A stretch of DNA of 64,000 nucleotides from Shimia haliotis (GCF_900114415.1 NZ_FOSZ01000006.1:124001-188000), one strand, 5' to 3'. Positions 16,925-26,173 are shown, counted from the first letter of the stretch. Numbers and translations are program-made. Notes: generated by a model not told the origin, from the sequence alone.

Positions 16925-18382
16925 TTATGCCGTCGCCAATTGGGCGTTGGTGCTGTTGTCCGCGTCCAGAAAGAAGCGACGCATTAGATTGGCAGCCACC
17001 TGACTGCGGTACTCAGCAGAGGCGCGCCAATCTGTAAGTGGGGTAAAATCCTTGCTGAGGGCCGCCGCGGCGTCTTCGAAAGCCTGTTCGCCCCATTTGG
17101 CTCCGACTAGGGCCGCTTCTGCGGTTGCGGCGCGTTTGGGCGTGGCGGCCATGCCGCCAAATGCCACGCGCGCGTCGGTGATTTTGTCGTCTTCAACGGT
17201 CACGCTTATGCCGCAAGCCACCGAGGAAATGTCCTCGTCCCTGCGTTTGGATATCTTGTAGGCCGCATCCCTTTGGCCGCGGCGGGGGCGGGGAATGCGA
17301 ATGCTGGCGACAAAGTCACCGGCTTCGCGGTCCTGTTTTCCGTAGTCGATAAAAAACTCTTCAATCGGCAAGGTTCGCTGCCCGTCGCTTTTCTGCAACG
17401 TGACTTCGGCACCCAGGGCGATCAGAACCGGTGGTGTGTCCCCGATAGGCGAGCCGTTGGCAACGTTGCCGCCGATTGTTCCCATGTTGCGGACCTGCCA
17501 GCCGGCAATGCGGTTCCAATAGTCCGTCAGGTGCGGGAAGACCTCTGTGATGTGGGTTTGGCTTTCGCTGTAGGTGACGCCTGCGCCGATGGTCAGCGCG
17601 TCATCGGAAAGGGTCACGTTTTTCAGTTCTTCCAGATGATTTATGAAGACAACCGGCGAAATCGGGCGCATGAATTTTGAGACCCAAAGACCGACGTCTG
17701 TTGAGCCTGCGACGATTGTTGCCTGCGGCTCATCCGCCAGAACCTGCGCCAGATCGGCGACGTCATGGGGAACAATCGCGCGATCGTCCTCTGGGCCGAT
17801 TTCGATGCGGCGGGTTGGCTGAAGTGCCGCGAGGCGGGCAGTCACATCTGCGCGCTCCTGATTGAGAACGTCGTTGGCCAGTGTGCCATATTCATTCACC
17901 GCAAGAGCGGCTTGAACTATCGGCTCATATCCGGTGCAGCGGCACAAATTGCCCTGAACTGCGGTTTCCACCTGTTCAACTGTAGGTTTGGGATTGGCCA
18001 TCCACAGCGCATAGAGCGACATCACAAAGCCAGGTGTGCAGAAGCCGCATTGGCTGCCGTGAAAGTCGACCATTGCCTGTTGCACGGGATGCAGACGGCC
18101 GTTCGGGCCGACAAGATGTTCGATGGTGACGATGTGGCACCCGTTCAGCGACGGCAGAAACCGGATGCAGGCATTGATGGTTTCATAGTGCAGCCGGCCG
18201 TTGTGCAGGCGCCCCACCAAAACGGTGCAGGCTCCGCAGTCTCCCTCGGCACAACCTTCCTTGGTGCCGGTCATGCGGCGGTCAATGCGCAGAAAATCGA
18301 GCAAGGTGGTTGTGGCCTTGGCATCGGTAACGGTTGTTTCCGCGCCATTGAGCAGAAAGCGGATTTCGTTCTGATGAGCCAT
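16925..18382 (-). CDS. xdhA: xanthine dehydrogenase small subunit (2Fe-2S and FAD)
   Basis: A 485-residue subunit that moves electrons from the Mo site to NAD+. The N-terminal plant-type ferredoxin domain has GCAEGDCGACTVLVG (Cys44, Cys49, Cys52), the second cluster is seen in CGFCTPGF and GNLCRCTGY, and the rest is an FAD-binding domain with TIGGNVANGSPIGD. The ATG at 18382 is preceded by GGGAGGT. It is the first gene of xdhABC, transcribed away from the bhc operon end, with its promoter in 18383-18650. Confidence 0.95.
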   Translation of the reverse strand: MAHQNEIRFLLNGAETTVTDAKATTTLLDFLRIDRRMTGTKEGCAEGDCGACTVLVGRLHNGRLHYETINACIRFLPSLNGCHIVTIEHLVGPNGRLHPVQQAMVDFHGSQCGFCTPGFVMSLYALWMANPKPTVEQVETAVQGNLCRCTGYEPIVQAALAVNEYGTLANDVLNQERADVTARLAALQPTRRIEIGPEDDRAIVPHDVADLAQVLADEPQATIVAGSTDVGLWVSKFMRPISPVVFINHLEELKNVTLSDDALTIGAGVTYSESQTHITEVFPHLTDYWNRIAGWQVRNMGTIGGNVANGSPIGDTPPVLIALGAEVTLQKSDGQRTLPIEEFFIDYGKQDREAGDFVASIRIPRPRRGQRDAAYKISKRRDEDISSVACGISVTVEDDKITDARVAFGGMAATPKRAATAEAALVGAKWGEQAFEDAAAALSKDFTPLTDWRASAEYRSQVAANLMRRFFLDADNSTNAQLATA

Positions 18383-18847
18383 GAGACCTCCCGTTTCACT
18401 TCGGGGCTGTCCGAAGCTTGTGCATTGTATTGCGTCCGCATTCCCATCAAAACGGCGGCCTTTGCGAAATCTTTTCAATGAAACGTAGATAATGAAGTCA
18501 CCGGTTTCCCTTGCGTTCAACGATTTAGGGCCATGGCAGACAAGCCGCCGAAACAGGGATTCTCGCTTGCATGTATTTCGATGGCCTGTTGCGCTTGGGG
18601 GGAAGGTCAGGCTCACTGAGCGACGGGTGGAGCTGCGGTTTTGGGATACAAATTGCACAAAGCCGCAGGCTTGTGACCTGCGGCTTTGTGTTCTCGGTAT
18701 CTTTTCCCCGTTTGGGGCATTCTGTTCTGCGGGCGGGCGAAAACCTTCGCACGGCCGCCCGTAATTTGCGTCGGATCCGGCGGAGATTTGCAGGATCAGT
18801 ACGGGGTTTTCAGGCGGTCGTTGGCCAAGATACCCCTTTGGTCACAA
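18383..18847. other. 465-bp intergenic region between bhcD and xdhA
   Basis: No credible gene. It holds the xdhA promoter side and, at 18656-18690, a strong hairpin listed separately. About 90 bases upstream of xdhA is TTTCAaTGAAA (18473-18483), a small inverted repeat that could be an operator. I see no repeat element or RNA gene in it. Confidence 0.6.
18656..18690 (-). terminator. terminator-like hairpin after bhcD
   Basis: CACAAAGCCGCAGG (18656-18669) and CCTGCGGCTTTGTG (18677-18690) form a perfect 14-bp stem with a 7-base loop. On the minus strand it is followed by CAATTTG, a weak T-tract. It lies about 160 bases past the bhcD stop and would isolate the bhc operon from xdhABC. Confidence 0.6.
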
Positions 18848-19813
18848 TCAGAAATCGACTTCGATGGCGATGCCTTTTTCGACCGCCAGATCGACAACCG
18901 ATGCCGCCACGGCAAGGTCTTGCAGGCCCACACCGGTGCCGTCGAACAAGGTGATCTGATCGTCTGACGTCCGTCCGGCAATCGTGCCGTTGATAACCGC
19001 GCCGAGTTGCGCGACGTCGGTTTCCTTGATCAAGCCCTGAGCAACGGCGTGTTGGGCTTCGCCGATCGAAATCGACTGCGCAACTTCGTCGGTGAACACA
19101 TCCGCTTTGACCAAAAGCGCGGCCTCGACCTCTTGTTTGCCTTTGGTATCGGTTCCCATGCAGGCAATGTGGGTGCCCTCGGAGATATGTTCGGCCATCA
19201 CGGAGGGCGCGAAAGCCGAAGTGATGGAAATGATGACGTCAGCCTCGGTGAGCCCCGGAAGATCAACCGCTTCAAACGGCAGGCCGGCTTCGTTTGCAAC
19301 TTTTTCGATGTTGGGCAGCATCTCGGGGTGATAATTCCAGCCAATGACCTTTTCGAAATTGCGCTGCTCAAGCGCCGCGCGCAGTTGAAAAGTGGCCTGA
19401 TGTCCAGCGCCAACCATGCCGATGACTTTGGAATCCGAGCGCGCCAGATGTTTGATCGACACCGAAGACGCCGCAGCAGTGCGCAGGGCAGTCAACAGGT
19501 TGCCGCCAACCATTGCCTTGGCTTTGCCGGTGTCCGGATCAAACAGAAAAACTGTGGACTGGTGGTTGATGAGGCCGCGCTTTTCAAGGTTGTTGGGCCA
19601 ATAGCCACCGGCCTTTAACCCAAGCGTCAGACCAGCTTGGTCAAATCCGCCTTTAAAGCCATAGAGCGCGTCTTCGTGGCCGATGGCTTCGCGGACAACA
19701 GGGAAGTTATAAGCATCACCCGACGCCATGGCGGCGAAGACTTTCTCAACAGCGTCAAACGCTGCATCACGGGTCATCAGGTCGGCGATTTCGCGTTCAG
19801 GAACAATCAGCAT
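18848..19813 (-). CDS. bhcD: iminosuccinate reductase BhcD
   Basis: A 321-residue protein of the ornithine cyclodeaminase / mu-crystallin family with a Rossmann motif GMVGAGHQATFQ near residue 132 and the catalytic-region Lys in GLKAGGYWP. In the beta-hydroxyaspartate cycle BhcD reduces iminosuccinate to L-aspartate with NADH. The assignment rests mainly on the operon: it is the last gene of the bhcA-bhcB-bhcC-bhcD order described in Paracoccus denitrificans. The start at 19813 excludes an upstream extension lacking family similarity. A 14-bp hairpin follows it. Confidence 0.92.
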   Translation of the reverse strand: MLIVPEREIADLMTRDAAFDAVEKVFAAMASGDAYNFPVVREAIGHEDALYGFKGGFDQAGLTLGLKAGGYWPNNLEKRGLINHQSTVFLFDPDTGKAKAMVGGNLLTALRTAAASSVSIKHLARSDSKVIGMVGAGHQATFQLRAALEQRNFEKVIGWNYHPEMLPNIEKVANEAGLPFEAVDLPGLTEADVIISITSAFAPSVMAEHISEGTHIACMGTDTKGKQEVEAALLVKADVFTDEVAQSISIGEAQHAVAQGLIKETDVAQLGAVINGTIAGRTSDDQITLFDGTGVGLQDLAVAASVVDLAVEKGIAIEVDF

Positions 19814-19924
19814 ATCTGTCTCACTTTGGTTGGGTGCGCCCGTGTGCTCAGGTGAAAAGGAAGCGCAGCACACGGGCGACAATCCGGCGCGGTGAACCGC
19901 CGGAATATCTATTCAATGGGCTGA

Positions 19925-21094
19925 TCAGAAGGCGCGGCCGCGGGCTGACACCGGCCAAACGCATTCAACTTTGCCGTTGCGCACGCCAACGTACCAGTCG
20001 TGTACATTGGCCGTCGGATCACAGTGGCCGGGGACCAATTTCAGTTTGTCGTTCACTTTCAGCGCGCCGTTCGGATCCATGACCACGCCATGCTCGTCGG
20101 AACATTTGATGTATTCGACATCATTGCGCCCAAAGATCACCGGCAGACCCGAGTCCACAGATTGCGCTTTGAGGCCCGCGTCGACGATGGCCTTGTCAGC
20201 CTTTGCGTGGCTCATCACGGACGTCAGGATGAAGAAAGCGTTTTCCCATTCGCCTTGGTCAATGCGGTTGCCGTCCTTGTCGAGGATTCGGCCATAGTCC
20301 GCGTCCATAAAGGCGTAGGAACCACACTGAAGTTCGTTGTACACGCCGGAGTTGGATTCAAAATAGTAGGATCCTGTACCGCCGCCCGAAACCAGTTCAC
20401 AGTCGATGCCCACTGCCTTCAGCCCGTCAACTGCGTCCTGAACCATCGCGATGGCGACATCCAGTTTTTCCTTGCGGGCCTCGTAGCTGTCCATGTGCTG
20501 CATCGCGCCTTGATACGCCTGAATTCCCGAGAATTTCAGATTCTGTGCAGCTTCGACGGCCTGAGCGATTTCGACGACGGCGGAGGTGGTGGTCACACCA
20601 CAACGACCCGCGCCACAGTCGATTTCAATGAACACTTCCAACTCGGTGCCATGCTTCACCGCCGCGGCCGACAGATCGGCGACATTGGCAAGATCGTCCA
20701 CGCACACAATTGTGCGGCTGCCCAGTTTCGGCAGGCGGGCGAGGCGGTCAATTTTGGCAGGGTCGCGCACCTGATTGGACACCAGAACGTCCTTGATGCC
20801 GCCGCGCGCAAACACTTCGGCTTCGGACACCTTCTGACAACACACACCAACGGCACCGCCCAGCTCTTCTTGCAGCTTGGCCACATCGACGGATTTGTGC
20901 ATCTTGCCATGCACGCGATGGCGCATGCCGTGATCCTTGGCGTAGTCGCCCATTTTCTTGATGTTGCGTTCGAGCGCATCCAGATCAAGCACCAGCGCCG
21001 GTGTCTGAATGTCGGCTTCGTTCATGCCGGGCTTGGCGGGAATGTCATAGCCCACTTCGAAATCGTCGAGGTTGCTCAGGTCTTTCATTTTCAT
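19925..21094 (-). CDS. bhcC: beta-hydroxyaspartate aldolase BhcC
   Basis: A 389-residue PLP enzyme of the D-threonine aldolase / alanine racemase N-terminal family. In the cycle it condenses glycine and glyoxylate to (2R,3S)-beta-hydroxyaspartate. The likely PLP Lys is Lys64 in RVHGKMHK, and the divalent-metal site is probably in PGHCDPTANVHDWY near the C-terminus. The ATG at 21094 has GGAG upstream. It sits between bhcB and bhcD on the same strand. Sequence alone could suggest D-threonine aldolase; the operon decides. Confidence 0.93.
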   Translation of the reverse strand: MKMKDLSNLDDFEVGYDIPAKPGMNEADIQTPALVLDLDALERNIKKMGDYAKDHGMRHRVHGKMHKSVDVAKLQEELGGAVGVCCQKVSEAEVFARGGIKDVLVSNQVRDPAKIDRLARLPKLGSRTIVCVDDLANVADLSAAAVKHGTELEVFIEIDCGAGRCGVTTTSAVVEIAQAVEAAQNLKFSGIQAYQGAMQHMDSYEARKEKLDVAIAMVQDAVDGLKAVGIDCELVSGGGTGSYYFESNSGVYNELQCGSYAFMDADYGRILDKDGNRIDQGEWENAFFILTSVMSHAKADKAIVDAGLKAQSVDSGLPVIFGRNDVEYIKCSDEHGVVMDPNGALKVNDKLKLVPGHCDPTANVHDWYVGVRNGKVECVWPVSARGRAF

Positions 21095-21141
21095 GCTTCT
21101 CCGTCGGAAAATTCCCCACTTTGGATTGTGGGATGTGAGGG

Positions 21142-22098
21142 TTAGGTGCTGGCCAGCCAGGGCAACTTGTCGAGATCGACGTTTCCGCCAGTGACAATCA
21201 GGCCTACGCGCTTGCCTTGGAACGCGTCGGGGTTTTTTAAGACTGTCGCCATCGGCACGGCGCTTGAGGGTTCCATGACAATGCGCAGGTGTTTCCAGAT
21301 CAGTTTCATCGCGTCGATGATTTCCTGTTCCGATGCCGTGTATATTTCGCTGACGTGGTTGGACACAAAGTGCCATGTCAGGTCTTTGAGCGGCACAAGA
21401 AGGCCGTCGGCAACGGTTTTGGGCGCATCGTCCGCGATGATGTGACCGGCCTTGAAGCTGCGATAGGCATCATCAGCCTGTTCAGGTTCTGCCGCGATAA
21501 CCTGTGTTTCCGGTGCCAGCGTCGACAGGGTCAGGCAGGTGCCAGAAATCATGCCGCCGCCACCGATTGGGGCGACCACAGCGTCCAGCCCGTCAACTTG
21601 CTCGACGAATTCTCTGGAGCAGGTGCCTTGGCCCGCAATCACGCGTGGATCGTTGTAAGGGTGGACAAAATCGCCACCTGTTTCGGCCTGCACTTTGGCA
21701 AAAGTTTCCTCACGCGATGAGGTGGAAGGTTCACACTCTGTGATTTTTCCGCCGTAGCGTCGCACGGTGTCCTTTTTGGCCTGTGGCGCGGTGCGCGGCA
21801 TGACCACGTTGCACGGGATGCCACGTTTCATGGCGGCATAACTCAGGCAGGATGCGTGGTTGCCGGAGGAGTGTGTTGCCACACCCTTGGCGGCCTGCGC
21901 ATCGTCCAGTCCGAAAACGGCATTGGATGCGCCCCGTACCTTGAAGGCACCTGGTTCCTGAAAGTTCTCGCATTTGAAGAACAATTTGGCACCGGTCAGT
22001 TCATTCAGGTAATCCGAAGTCCGGACCGGCGTTCGGCGAATGAAGGGTTTGATCCGCCCATGCGCGCTTAGCATGTCGTCATAGGTGGGGATATACAT
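21142..22098 (-). CDS. bhcB: beta-hydroxyaspartate dehydratase BhcB
   Basis: A 318-residue fold-type II PLP enzyme of the serine racemase / threonine dehydratase group that removes water from beta-hydroxyaspartate to give iminosuccinate. The PLP Lys is Lys53 in GAFKVRGASNA, the Asn of SSGNHA contacts the cofactor, and the phosphate loop is GGGGMISGT. There is no C-terminal ACT regulatory domain, unlike biosynthetic threonine deaminase. The start at 22098 follows GGGAGGG. It begins 16 bases after bhcA. Confidence 0.93.
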   Translation of the reverse strand: MYIPTYDDMLSAHGRIKPFIRRTPVRTSDYLNELTGAKLFFKCENFQEPGAFKVRGASNAVFGLDDAQAAKGVATHSSGNHASCLSYAAMKRGIPCNVVMPRTAPQAKKDTVRRYGGKITECEPSTSSREETFAKVQAETGGDFVHPYNDPRVIAGQGTCSREFVEQVDGLDAVVAPIGGGGMISGTCLTLSTLAPETQVIAAEPEQADDAYRSFKAGHIIADDAPKTVADGLLVPLKDLTWHFVSNHVSEIYTASEQEIIDAMKLIWKHLRIVMEPSSAVPMATVLKNPDAFQGKRVGLIVTGGNVDLDKLPWLAST

Positions 22099-22114
22099 TG
22101 GTACCCTCCCTCTC

Positions 22115-23305
22115 TTATGCGGCGTCTTTTTGGGACACGGCTGAATGGCCGCGATAGTAGTCCTGCGCGGCGGCGACACCGGACCCCAATTTGATGTCGA
22201 GCCCGAGATCGGCCATGCACATTTCGGCGGTTGCGATGCCGGCAAGGGCCATCACATCTGTCAGGCTGCCGAGGTGTCCGATGCGGAATACTTTGCCGGC
22301 GACCTCTCCAAGGCCAACACCGAAGGCGACGCCGTATTTGCTGGCCGCGTGTGTCACGATGTCGGTGGCGTTGAACCCGTCGGGGGTGCGAATGGCGCTA
22401 ACCGTGTCGGAGTAGACCGACGGATCAGCTGCGCAGAGATCCAATCCCCATGCGCCGACCGCGGCACGAACGCCCTCGGCAATGCGATGGTGGCGGGCAA
22501 AGACGTTTTCCAGCCCTTCGTTCAGCAACATTGTGCAGGCTTCGTTCAAGCCGTTCAGCAAACCGACAGCTGGCGTGTAGGGGTAGGCGTTGTTGGCATA
22601 GCCTGCGGTCATGTCGTTGATGTCAAAGAAGGTGCGCGGCAGCGTGGCCGATTTGGTCGCCGCGATGGCTTTCGGGCTAAAGCCGACAATCGCCAGACCG
22701 GCGGTCAGCATAAAGCCTTTTTGCGAACCGGTGACGGCGACATCCACGCCCCATTCGTCCATCCGGAAGTCCATTGATGCGATGGAGGACACACCGTCCA
22801 CAAAAAGCATCGCGGGGTGGCCTGCGGCATCCAGGGCACGGCGTACGGCTGCGATGTCGGATTTCACGCCAGTGGCGGTTTCATTGTGGGTCGCCAGAAC
22901 GGCTTTGATCTGGTGCTGTGTGTCCGCTGTCAGGATTTCCTCATAGCGATCAGCAGGCAGACCCTCGCCCCACGGGGTTTCAACAATTTGCACATCAAGG
23001 CCATGCCGCTCGCACATGTCGATCCAGCGGTGGCTGAACATCCCGTTGCGCGCAGCGAGAATTTTGTCCCCCGCGGACAGGCAGTTGGTCAGGGCAGTTT
23101 CCCAGCCTCCGGTGCCGGTGGAGGGAAAGATGAAAACTTCGGCATCGACGCTTTTCAAAATTTCGCGCACGCCTTTGCGTGCCGGATGGAGAATTTGGCC
23201 GAACAGAGGGGATCGGTGGTCAATCGTGGGCATGTCGCAAGCCTTGCGAAGGCTTTCGGGGATGTTCGTCGGTCCGGGGATGAAAACGGGATTCTGAAAG
23301 CTCAT
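22115..23305 (-). CDS. bhcA: aspartate-glyoxylate aminotransferase BhcA
   Basis: A 396-residue class V aminotransferase that makes glycine from glyoxylate with aspartate as amino donor. The PLP Lys is Lys196 in TGSQKGFML, and the N-terminal FIPGPTNIPESLRKA and STGTGGWETAL are typical of the serine-glyoxylate aminotransferase group. It is the first gene of bhcABCD and is read away from bhcR across a 170-bp regulatory gap. Confidence 0.94.
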   Translation of the reverse strand: MSFQNPVFIPGPTNIPESLRKACDMPTIDHRSPLFGQILHPARKGVREILKSVDAEVFIFPSTGTGGWETALTNCLSAGDKILAARNGMFSHRWIDMCERHGLDVQIVETPWGEGLPADRYEEILTADTQHQIKAVLATHNETATGVKSDIAAVRRALDAAGHPAMLFVDGVSSIASMDFRMDEWGVDVAVTGSQKGFMLTAGLAIVGFSPKAIAATKSATLPRTFFDINDMTAGYANNAYPYTPAVGLLNGLNEACTMLLNEGLENVFARHHRIAEGVRAAVGAWGLDLCAADPSVYSDTVSAIRTPDGFNATDIVTHAASKYGVAFGVGLGEVAGKVFRIGHLGSLTDVMALAGIATAEMCMADLGLDIKLGSGVAAAQDYYRGHSAVSQKDAA

Positions 23306-23424
23306 GGATGGTCTCCTTGCGTCGTTGGCAAAGACCTAAAGCAGTGAGGGCATGCAACGCCATTTTTTAGGTTTTTTCGAAGGATGGCAGGTGAGGTCGT
23401 AAAAAGTGTTTCTTGTCAGGGGGT

Positions 23425-23455
23425 TGAATTTTTCATATCGTGAATTGATCTTTCA
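23425..23455. promoter_or_regulatory. candidate BhcR operator in the bhcA-bhcR gap
   Basis: Four half-sites alternate here: TGAA (23425-23428), TTCA (23432-23435), TGAA (23441-23444) and TTCA (23452-23455), giving two nested inverted repeats, TGAA-N3-TTCA and TGAA-N7-TTCA. They lie 20-50 bases upstream of bhcR and about 120-180 upstream of bhcA. IclR regulators usually bind such AT-rich palindromes, so this is the best candidate site; it is an inference. Confidence 0.45.
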
Positions 23456-23475
23456 CTATTGAGAATAGGGTATTT

Positions 23476-24315
23476 ATGGATTTTCCAAAAAATGAGCCGG
23501 CGAGCCCCCGTAAGACCCGAGGAAGACCGCGCGGGTGGGATGACAAGACCGCTCAAAACACGATCAAATCGCTTGATCGTGCGATGCAAGTTTTTGAGTA
23601 CCTGAGTGAAGAACAGGGCAAAGCGTTGTCACAGCTTGCCGAGGAAATGGGTCAGGCTCCGGCCACGGTTTATCGTGTGCTTGTCACTTTGGAGGGGCGC
23701 GGTCTGGTTGAGTTCGACCGCTATGAGCAGGTTTGGCACATCGGCCCGCGAGCGTTTGTCATTGGTGCGCGGTTTTTGCGCCGGACCAGTCTGGTGGACC
23801 GCGCGAGGCCGATTATGCGGCGCCTTATGGAAGAAACCGGAGAAACAGCCAATTTGGGCGTGGAGCGCGAGGGCGCTGTGCTCTTTTTGAGTCAGGTGGA
23901 AACACACGCCAGTATTCGGGCGTTTTTTCCCCCTGGAACGTTGTCACAGATGCACGCCTCAGGAATTGGGAAGGCGCTTTTGGCGCATATGGACGCCGGT
24001 AGGCTGGATCGGGTGTTTTCCTCCGACGTGCCAAAGAAATTTACCGAGTTCACAATAACCGACTTGTCAGACCTGCAAACCGATTTGGCGGGCATTCGGG
24101 ATCGCGGATATTCCGTGGACAATGAGGAAAAAAACCTCGGAATGCGATGTATCGCGGCACCGGTGTTTGACCAGAACCGCGAGGCAGTTGCGGGAATTTC
24201 GGTTTCCGGTCCGACAAGTCGGGTTAGCCCGGAGGAAGTCGAAAGACTTAGCCGCCCTGTTGTCGACGCGGCTCATGCACTGACGGCAGCGATTGGCGGG
24301 GAGGTCGTTGCCTAG
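23476..24315 (+). CDS. bhcR: IclR family regulator BhcR
   Basis: A 279-residue IclR-type regulator. Residues about 30-95 form the winged helix-turn-helix (SLDRAMQVFEYLSEEQGKAL, QAPATVYRVLVTLEGRGLVE) and the remainder the effector-binding domain with ASGIGKALLAHM. BhcR in P. denitrificans controls the bhc genes and senses glyoxylate. Its divergent position next to bhcA fits that role. The N-terminal tail is rich in Pro, Arg and Lys, seen in many IclR proteins. Confidence 0.92.
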   Translation: MDFPKNEPASPRKTRGRPRGWDDKTAQNTIKSLDRAMQVFEYLSEEQGKALSQLAEEMGQAPATVYRVLVTLEGRGLVEFDRYEQVWHIGPRAFVIGARFLRRTSLVDRARPIMRRLMEETGETANLGVEREGAVLFLSQVETHASIRAFFPPGTLSQMHASGIGKALLAHMDAGRLDRVFSSDVPKKFTEFTITDLSDLQTDLAGIRDRGYSVDNEEKNLGMRCIAAPVFDQNREAVAGISVSGPTSRVSPEEVERLSRPVVDAAHALTAAIGGEVVA

Positions 24316-24356
24316 CTGATATGATCACCTGCATTTGGCGAGATCGATGAGACACT

Positions 24357-25346
24357 TCAAAAGCCGCTAATGCGCTCAATAAGCCAATACATTGACACCG
24401 ACCCGATGCCATAGGCGGCCATTACTGTTGCCTTTTGGCCAATTGGAAGGGCGACCAAACGCCATAGTGCAATAAGAAGTGCCAACGCTCCGATAAAGAT
24501 CAGTTGTCCGGCTTCGACCCCAAGGTTGAAAGCGAGAAGGGCTGCTGGGATGTCGTTGGAAGGCAAACCGATGTCAGACAAAGCGCCTGCAAAACCCAAC
24601 CCATGCAAAAGCCCGAAACCGAAACACACAATCCATGGATTCTGTTGTGACAGTCGGACGCGGCCATCTGTGCCCTTGGCAATTTCCATCGCAAGGAAAA
24701 CGATAGAGAGGGCAATAATCGCCTCAACCGGTGGGCCCGGAACATTCAGGACACCAAAGGTCGCCAGCGCCAAAGTTATTGAGTGCGCAAGTGTAAACGC
24801 CGTTACTGCCCCCACCAATCTCCAAGGATCGCGGACCAGAATGAACAATGCGAAGACAAACAGCAGGTGGTCCCAGCCTTCAAGAATATGTTCAAATCCC
24901 AAGGCAAAATAGGCGACAAAAACGGACCATGTTGTCTGCTCGGTAGGGATGGTTTGCACGGCGGCATCTGGGGTGAAACGCAGGGTCGTGGGGTCAGCGT
25001 TTAGGGGATGCAAACGCACCAAAACGTCGTTTTCTTGCGCCTCAAGACCCGAAATCGCAATGGATTGCCCTGCAATGCCCAGACGGCACTCGGCAACCCA
25101 AGAGGAAATCCATGCCCTGTTGTCAAAAACCGGGGCTGGCCCACGCGCCGGAGTGCAGCCTTCCGGCAAAACCGCATCGATGGCCATTGGTTGACCATTC
25201 ACATCGGGTTTTCGCCAATGTACGTTCCACTGTTCTGACGCGATTTGGCGGATTTCAAGGTATCCGGGATCAAGCGCATGGGCGCTCGCGTTTCCGGTCG
25301 GCCACGCGAACAGCAAGGTAATGAGGACCCAGATTACAGCTTTCAT
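24357..25346 (-). CDS. HupE/UreJ-like membrane protein
   Basis: A 329-residue protein with a signal peptide (to about residue 22, ASAHAL), a periplasmic N-terminal domain of about 110 residues, and a C-terminal HupE/UreJ-2 membrane domain of about six segments. The hallmark FALGFEHILEGWDHLLFVFA and GLLHGLGFAGAL are intact, with conserved His and Asp residues in the membrane. HupE relatives are thought to move nickel or other metals, but no hydrogenase or urease genes are nearby. Its start overlaps the end of the parvulin gene by 4 bases, so the two are coupled. Confidence 0.8.
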   Translation of the reverse strand: MKAVIWVLITLLFAWPTGNASAHALDPGYLEIRQIASEQWNVHWRKPDVNGQPMAIDAVLPEGCTPARGPAPVFDNRAWISSWVAECRLGIAGQSIAISGLEAQENDVLVRLHPLNADPTTLRFTPDAAVQTIPTEQTTWSVFVAYFALGFEHILEGWDHLLFVFALFILVRDPWRLVGAVTAFTLAHSITLALATFGVLNVPGPPVEAIIALSIVFLAMEIAKGTDGRVRLSQQNPWIVCFGFGLLHGLGFAGALSDIGLPSNDIPAALLAFNLGVEAGQLIFIGALALLIALWRLVALPIGQKATVMAAYGIGSVSMYWLIERISGF

Positions 25347-26173
25347 TTGCCTTGGCCCGCGAAATCGTAAACCACTATTTCATAGCCATCGGCCAGCGCT
25401 TCATATTGCGCCAGTGCCAGATCTTCGCCCGTGGCGCGGCGCCAATCTCGCAACACTGAACTGTAAATGTCCGCCAAGGGTGGCACGCGGCTGGGTTCGC
25501 TTTCAATCACCTGTACCAGATGGACGCCGTAGCCCGATGGAACCGGTCCCGACCACGGACCTTGTTCGAGCGTGATGAGACCGTTGGAAAACCCAACTCC
25601 GTAGATCGAGTCGATGGCGCGTGGCGTGGTCAGGGGCATTGACGCGGGCAACAGGGCCGACCCGGGCAAATCGGAAATGTCTTGCCCTGCACGCAATGTC
25701 ACCAGTGCCTTTTCAATGTCGGGCTCGCTTGGGGCTTCACCCAGAAAGACCTGATTGAAGGCCACTTTTTGCGGTGTCGCGTAGCGTTCAGCGTTTTGCT
25801 GGAGGAAAGCCTCTAGGTCTTCATCCTTTGGTGTGACCGACGTGGCAATGGCTTCTGTGAGAAAATCCATTTTTTGGCTCAGCCGAGACCTGATCACCGT
25901 ATCGCTGCGATCCAGACCAAGCTTTCTCGCTTCTCTGACCAGAATTTCCTCACGAATGGACGCGTCCACCAGCGTTTCCATCTCAGCAAGACTGGGCTCA
26001 CGTTTCCACCTTGCTTTGAACCCAGCAGACAGCTGCGCAATGTCGTTTTCGTCGATGGAAATTGTATCAGTGGTTTCGACGGTCTCGTTTTCCGGCGCAA
26101 CGATGTGGAACCAAATGAAAATAGCCGCCCCAATCAAGAAGAAATGGAACAGAGGTTCTTTGAGTAGTCGCAT
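25343..26173 (-). CDS. membrane-anchored PpiC-type peptidyl-prolyl isomerase
   Basis: A 276-residue protein with one N-terminal membrane anchor (residues about 8-28, LFHFFLIGAAIFIWF) and a periplasmic part resembling SurA/PpiC parvulins: a helical N-domain (LVDASIREEILVREARKLGL) and a divergent rotamase domain (KVAFNQVFLG to GYGVHLVQVIE). The start at 26173 has AGGAG upstream. It overlaps the HupE-like gene by 4 bases and lies downstream of the DUF3604 gene past a terminator. It may assist folding of that exported protein; this is inference. Several canonical isomerase residues appear changed, so activity is uncertain. Confidence 0.78.
   Translation of the reverse strand: MRLLKEPLFHFFLIGAAIFIWFHIVAPENETVETTDTISIDENDIAQLSAGFKARWKREPSLAEMETLVDASIREEILVREARKLGLDRSDTVIRSRLSQKMDFLTEAIATSVTPKDEDLEAFLQQNAERYATPQKVAFNQVFLGEAPSEPDIEKALVTLRAGQDISDLPGSALLPASMPLTTPRAIDSIYGVGFSNGLITLEQGPWSGPVPSGYGVHLVQVIESEPSRVPPLADIYSSVLRDWRRATGEDLALAQYEALADGYEIVVYDFAGQGK

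Noticed and set aside
20000-21145. A long plus-strand open frame opposite bhcC
   Set aside because: It lies fully antisense to a conserved enzyme gene and its translation resembles no family; a codon-bias shadow.
18848-22098. Naming bhcD, bhcC and bhcB as ornithine cyclodeaminase, D-threonine aldolase and threonine dehydratase
   Set aside because: Family-level names fit each protein alone, but the conserved gene order with bhcA and bhcR decides for the beta-hydroxyaspartate cycle.
24357-25346. A urease or hydrogenase link for the HupE/UreJ-like protein
   Set aside because: Tempting because purine breakdown releases urea, but no urease or hydrogenase gene is in the window and the protein is coupled to a parvulin gene instead.
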